DNA of 64,000 nucleotides from Prado023 sp963700475. Lineage in GTDB: Bacteria > Actinomycetota > Actinomycetes > S36-B12 > CAIYMF01. The stretch is from the NCBI GenBank assembly GCA_963700475.1, contig CAVOXR010000011.1:62001-126000 (forward strand), read 5' to 3'. Shown one piece after another: positions 60,174 to 64,000 of this stretch. The notes below the pieces were generated by a model. That model saw nothing but the letters and a program-made list of their open reading frames with translations. It made no database searches and was not told where the DNA came from. The translations under genes were made by a program, and so were the position numbers. How positions within the stretch are numbered: position 1 is the first letter of the stretch; every line of letters starts with the position of its first letter.

Positions 60174-63014
60174 TCAGCCCAGGCCGTGCGCTGCCCGGCT
60201 GGCGGCCTCCTGGGCGCGGAACTGGCCGAACCGCGGCAGGAACTTGTCCCAGTCGATGATGTGGGAGTCGATCTCCGGGCCGTCGATGCACGCGTGCTTG
60301 CGGATCATCTTCCCGTCGATCACGACCGGCACCATGCACGCCCCGCACATGCCGGTGGCGTCGACCATGATCGAGTTCAGGCTGGCCACGCACGGCGTGC
60401 CGAAACGCATGCTCAGGTCGCTCACGGCGCGCATCATCATCGGCGGGCCGATCGTCACGACCTCGGCCACCCTGCGGCCCTCGCCGCGCTGGTTGGCCTC
60501 GAGCATCTCCTGCAGCGGACCGGTCACGAACCCGGGGACGCCGAACGTGCCGTCGTTGGTCGTGTAGACGACGTCGAGCTGGTCGCCGTACTCCGCCTGG
60601 AGCCGGCCCACCCGCTCGTCGGGGCCTGTCCAGAACATGAGGTCGGCGCTGCGGAAGCCGGAGATGAGCGTGACGTGGTTCCCGCGTCGAAGGTGCTCGC
60701 GCATGATCGGGTACACGGGGGGCAGGCCGAGGCCACCGGCGGTGAACACCACCGTCTCGTCGGCGGCGTACGAGTGGATGTCGCTCGGGCGCCCCAGCGG
60801 CCCCGCGATCCCGGTGAAGGCGTCGCCGACCTCCATGGCGTTGATCTCGATGCTGCTGGTTCCCACCCCCTGGACGACCAGGCAGATGGTGCCCGCGTCA
60901 ACGTCCCAGTCGGCCAACGTGAGCGGGATCAGCTCGCCGTCCGAGCGGGGGAGCAGCCGCACGAACTGGCCCGCCTGCGCGGCGGCCGCGATCAGGGGTG
61001 AGCTGACCGTGAACTCCTCGATGCCGTCGGACAGGTGTGACCGGGCGAGGATCCGCTGGGCCGTGGTGCCCAGCTCGGTGTACTCCAGGGCGCGGGCGAC
61101 CATGTCTCTCACGACATCGGCCGGCAGCGCTGCCTCGTCGAGGATCTCGTTGGCCGCAGCCCGCCCGTCGCCGGCTGCTGCGATGGCCGTGGAGCCGCCC
61201 CGCGCTGCATCGCCCCCGGTGAAGACGCCCTCGAGCGTCGTCTCCTGGGAGCCCGCGTGGTCGAGGACGATCGTGCCCCACTTGGAGGTGTTCAGCCGTG
61301 GCTCGGAGTCCTTGATGATCGGGTTGGCGGCGTTGCCGAGGGCCATGATCACCAGGTCGGCGTGCATGGTCTCGGTGCGGCCCGTGGAGATGGGGCGCCG
61401 GCGCCCGGACTCGTCGGGCTCGCCGAGCTCCATGATCTCGAGCGTGGCGGCGGTGACGAAGCCGGTCTTGTCGTCGCCGAGGAACTCCGACGGGGCGCAC
61501 AGCTCGCGCAGGGCGATGCCCTCCTCGAGGGCGTGGTGCAGCTCCTCGACGCGCGCGGGCATCTCCGAGCGCGTGCGGCGGTAGACGATCGTGACGTTGC
61601 CGCCGAGGCGCTGGGCGGTGCGGGCGGCGTCCATCGCGGTGTTGCCGCCGCCGATGACGAGCACCTCCTTGCCCTTCGTCTCGGGCAGCGGGGTCTCGTA
61701 GTCCGCGCGCAGGCCCTGCATGAGGTTCACGCGGGTCAGGAACTCGTTCGCGCTCATCACGTTGAGCAGGTGCTCACCCGGGACGTTCATGAACCGGGGC
61801 AGCCCGGCACCGGTGCCGACGAAGATGCGATGGAAGCCGGCGTCCTTCAGGTCCTGGATCGTGGCCGTCTTGCCGACCACGAAGTTCTGGACGAACCGGC
61901 CGCCGAGCAGGCGGATCTTGCCGACGACGTCATCGATCAGCTCGTTGGGCAGGCGGAACTCCGGGATGCCGTAGCGCAGCACCCCGCCGAGGGCGTGGAA
62001 CGCCTCGAACACGGTGACCGGGAAGCCCTCGGAGGCCAGGAGGTATGCGTTGATCAGCCCGGACGGCCCGGAGCCGACGATGGCCACGGGCGGCTTGGTG
62101 GCAGCCCGCCAGGGGTCAGGCCGCCCGGAGAGCGCCGCGGCGGCGCCACCGGGGTTGACCAGCTTCTCGCGCTGGGGGAGGAACCACTCCAGCTGGCCGA
62201 TCGCGATCGGCAGCTTGTTCTGGACGCACACGCCCTGGCACTGGAGCTCCTGCGGGCAGACCCGGCCGGTGACGTCGGGCAGTGGGTTGCACGACTCGAT
62301 GAGCTGCAGGGCCTCCCGGAACCGGCCGTTGCCGACCAGCTCGATCATCTCCGGGATGTGGATCTGCACGGGGCAGCCGCCCGTGGGCTCCTTGCAGTCG
62401 GACAGGAAGATGCCCAGCTCGCACGGCTTGTCCGAGCACTGCTTGTCGCGCATGGCCTCCAGCCATACGAGCAGGTCGACGTCGCGGGCGGTGTAGCCCA
62501 GGTTCATGTAGCCCAGGTACCCCTGGTTGACCAGCCCGAAGTCGTGCGCGCGGTCCTCGGGGCCGCGGACGTACGGGGGGATGCTGTTGCCCGCCGGCCA
62601 GTCCCTGGACAGCCCGTCGAACATCGGGTAGCGGTCGGAGAGGTGCGCGTCGATCGCCCGGATGAACATGCGCTTCTTGCCCAGGGGCAGGTTCCACAGG
62701 AATCGCATCAACAACGTGCCGGCGTCGTCCTCGCGGAGCAGCATCGACCACAGGGTGCGCGTGAACTCCGGCCCGAGCTCCGGCTGCTGGAACTCCCAGG
62801 CGACGGCCTGCATGCCCTCGGAGATGAACAGCTCACGGAAGGCGCGCGGCTCGGTGAGCAGCCGGCGCTTGAGCAGGTCCATCTGGTGGTTGAACGACTC
62901 CACCGACTCCGAGTGCTCGAGCACCTCGACCTGCGTGCGGCTGTCCTCCAGCGTGCTGCTGGCCTCGACGTACCGGTGCAGGTCGTCGGAGCCAGCCGGC
63001 TGCTCGGTGGTCAT
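60174..63014 (-). CDS. Fused NfnAB-like flavoprotein (glutamate synthase small subunit plus ferredoxin-NADP reductase-like)
   Basis: 946 residues from ATG 63014, overlapping the preceding gene by ATGA. The first ~180 residues match nothing I know. A GltD/NfnB-like part follows with cysteine clusters (CSDKPC, SDCKEPTGGCPVQIHIPEM, GRVCPQELQCQGVC), an FAD site (VAIVGSGPSGL) and an NADPH site (VLVIGGGNTAMDAARTAQRLG). The last ~290 residues are NfnA/PyrK-like, with the [2Fe-2S] ligands Cys875, 890, 893 and 909 (MCGACMVPV ... HACIDGPE). Separate Nfn subunits carry out electron-bifurcating NADH/ferredoxin:NADP transhydrogenation. Its partner gene upstream is PFOR-like, supporting ferredoxin as redox partner. 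Confidence 0.85.
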   Translation of the reverse strand: MTTEQPAGSDDLHRYVEASSTLEDSRTQVEVLEHSESVESFNHQMDLLKRRLLTEPRAFRELFISEGMQAVAWEFQQPELGPEFTRTLWSMLLREDDAGTLLMRFLWNLPLGKKRMFIRAIDAHLSDRYPMFDGLSRDWPAGNSIPPYVRGPEDRAHDFGLVNQGYLGYMNLGYTARDVDLLVWLEAMRDKQCSDKPCELGIFLSDCKEPTGGCPVQIHIPEMIELVGNGRFREALQLIESCNPLPDVTGRVCPQELQCQGVCVQNKLPIAIGQLEWFLPQREKLVNPGGAAAALSGRPDPWRAATKPPVAIVGSGPSGLINAYLLASEGFPVTVFEAFHALGGVLRYGIPEFRLPNELIDDVVGKIRLLGGRFVQNFVVGKTATIQDLKDAGFHRIFVGTGAGLPRFMNVPGEHLLNVMSANEFLTRVNLMQGLRADYETPLPETKGKEVLVIGGGNTAMDAARTAQRLGGNVTIVYRRTRSEMPARVEELHHALEEGIALRELCAPSEFLGDDKTGFVTAATLEIMELGEPDESGRRRPISTGRTETMHADLVIMALGNAANPIIKDSEPRLNTSKWGTIVLDHAGSQETTLEGVFTGGDAARGGSTAIAAAGDGRAAANEILDEAALPADVVRDMVARALEYTELGTTAQRILARSHLSDGIEEFTVSSPLIAAAAQAGQFVRLLPRSDGELIPLTLADWDVDAGTICLVVQGVGTSSIEINAMEVGDAFTGIAGPLGRPSDIHSYAADETVVFTAGGLGLPPVYPIMREHLRRGNHVTLISGFRSADLMFWTGPDERVGRLQAEYGDQLDVVYTTNDGTFGVPGFVTGPLQEMLEANQRGEGRRVAEVVTIGPPMMMRAVSDLSMRFGTPCVASLNSIMVDATGMCGACMVPVVIDGKMIRKHACIDGPEIDSHIIDWDKFLPRFGQFRAQEAASRAAHGLG

Positions 63015-64000
63015 CGGATGATCTCCGCGTCACACGTGGCCTTGACCCGCTCGATCCGCTTGGCGATCTCCGGGGTGACCTCGACCCGCTCGGCCGCACC
63101 CGGGATCATCCGGGCGATCTGCCGGGCCGTGCCGTCGATGACCACGGTGGCCTTCTCGAAGAACTGCGGGAGCTCCTGGTAGCAGGTGCCGCAGTCGTTG
63201 CACAGGTGCTCGTCGGCCGGGTCGAGATGGACCGGACCGGTCATGACTCCGACAGCCGCTCCGGCCGACGGGGCAGGAGCGCTGGCTGCGCCGGCTGCGG
63301 ATCCGAGGCCGCCGCCGAGCCCGCCGGCGAGCCCGCCGGCGCTGGGTGCGCGGCTGGAGGTCGCGAGGTCCGACATCGCGCGGGCGATGTCGTCCAACGA
63401 CGTCTCCCGCGCTGAGGTCGCCTGCTCGTACTTCGCCCTGAGCTCCTCGAAGTCAGAGCGGTGCAGGGCGGTCAGCTGTGCCTCGTGGACGCCGGACAGG
63501 TACTGCAGCGTCTGCCAGTAGCGGCGCCGGTCCTCGACGAGGTGGACGACCGAGTCCGAGCACGCGACCTTGATGAGGTGCCGGTCGCCGTCGGTGGCGT
63601 GGATGTAGGGGATCCGATCGCCGCGCTGGGCCACGGTCATCTCGACGTAGTCCTCGATCAGGACGGCGCGCTCCTCGTCCTCCGGCGCCAGGCGGGAGAA
63701 CTGCTTGGAGAAGCGGACCTCGCCGAGGGCGAACACGGCCGGGGTCAGTGCCGTGGTCAGCAGCTGCACCTGGCCCGACTCGTCGACGTGCTCCAGGGTC
63801 GAGCTCGTCCACGTCTTGTCGATGTCCGGGTTTCCGTCCAGCGAGAACCAGTCGTGCAGGGTCGATCCGCGGCGCGGGTCGTGCACGAACAGCGGGTGCA
63901 TCCGGCTCTCGACGGCCAGGCGCGCCCGGGCGTTCGAGGAGGCCTCGGGGATCCCGTGCTCGGAGCCGCACGGCGTGTAGACGTCCATGACGGCTGCCGC
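63011..64000 (-). CDS. Pyruvate:ferredoxin oxidoreductase-like protein, C-terminal part only
   Basis: The frame is open at the right edge, so only the last ~330 residues are present. The beginning (VYTPCGSEHGIPEASSNARARLAVESRMHPLFVHDP and SLDGNPD) corresponds to the end of the thiamine-diphosphate domain of NifJ-type 2-oxoacid oxidoreductases. A Gly/Ala/Pro-rich linker leads to a C-terminal ferredoxin-like domain with CNDCGTC and a distant final Cys (KATCDAEII), enough for one [4Fe-4S] cluster. It overlaps the Nfn-like gene by ATGA and is probably its cotranscribed electron donor or acceptor. The substrate 2-oxoacid cannot be told from this fragment. Confidence 0.75.
   Translation of the reverse strand, partial: AAAVMDVYTPCGSEHGIPEASSNARARLAVESRMHPLFVHDPRRGSTLHDWFSLDGNPDIDKTWTSSTLEHVDESGQVQLLTTALTPAVFALGEVRFSKQFSRLAPEDEERAVLIEDYVEMTVAQRGDRIPYIHATDGDRHLIKVACSDSVVHLVEDRRRYWQTLQYLSGVHEAQLTALHRSDFEELRAKYEQATSARETSLDDIARAMSDLATSSRAPSAGGLAGGLGGGLGSAAGAASAPAPSAGAAVGVMTGPVHLDPADEHLCNDCGTCYQELPQFFEKATVVIDGTARQIARMIPGAAERVEVTPEIAKRIERVKATCDAEIIR

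Overview
The window is high-GC DNA with GTG starts, actinobacterial gene families and GC-rich hairpins without U-tracts, so it is most likely a chromosomal segment of an actinomycete that I cannot place to genus. Supporting families include an RskA-type anti-sigma factor with an ECF sigma factor, a FAS1 protein, an actinobacterial aminopeptidase N, a MalT-like LuxR regulator, a DUF2252 protein and an AbiEi-like regulator. No rRNA, tRNA, CRISPR array, integrase or transposase was seen. At least eight genes are interrupted by single-base frameshifts that look like sequence errors; their true spans are given across the frameshift.

Layout. 1-9.4 kb (minus): an MMPL-family exporter, a small membrane protein, a secreted YhgE-like coiled protein and a large secreted DUF11-type repeat protein cut by the left edge. 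9.6-15.3 kb: queuosine-precursor transporter facing tgt, a TM2 protein, an iron-box-like palindrome, a pentapeptide-repeat protein, succinate-semialdehyde dehydrogenase and a secreted FAS1 protein. 15.3-24.5 kb: MBL hydrolase, RskA/SigK pair, PepN, nitroreductase, a binding-protein/VWA lipoprotein-like gene with a coiled-coil partner, and a methyltransferase. 24.6-28.6 kb: an HPr kinase, a tyrosine phosphatase and a second HPr-kinase paralogue with lost catalytic residues, followed by a YihY membrane protein. 28.7-40.6 kb: mixed housekeeping (AbiEi-like regulator, DHA2 exporter, PQQ-propeller protein, class V aminotransferase, NERD helicase, PlsC, lipase). 41.0-45.4 kb: a very large fused acyl-CoA dehydratase activase-type protein. 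45.4-58.8 kb: a stress-island-like cluster (DUF2319-like hydrolase, PLDc_N/SHOCT, diacylglycerol kinase-like, DUF2252, DUF6325, LURP-one-like, LuxR regulator, DUF1269-arylsulfatase fusion, DUF1269). 58.9-64 kb: two hypothetical genes, then an NfnAB-like fused flavoprotein and the C-terminal end of a pyruvate:ferredoxin oxidoreductase-like protein.

How genes may work together. The sigma factor gene and the FAS1 gene share a GCATCC-N16-CGAA type promoter, which echoes the mycobacterial SigK/RskA-MPT70/83 circuit. Most transcription units of the 45-58 kb cluster carry a common palindrome, core TCRYCCC-N3-GGGRYGA, 80-115 nt before the start codon. I propose this is the operator of an undescribed regulon, with the embedded LuxR protein as the first regulator candidate. 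The HprK/phosphatase/pseudo-HprK operon is a second candidate for an undescribed regulatory system. The PFOR-like, NfnAB-like and dehydratase-activase genes suggest ferredoxin-linked, oxygen-limited metabolism.
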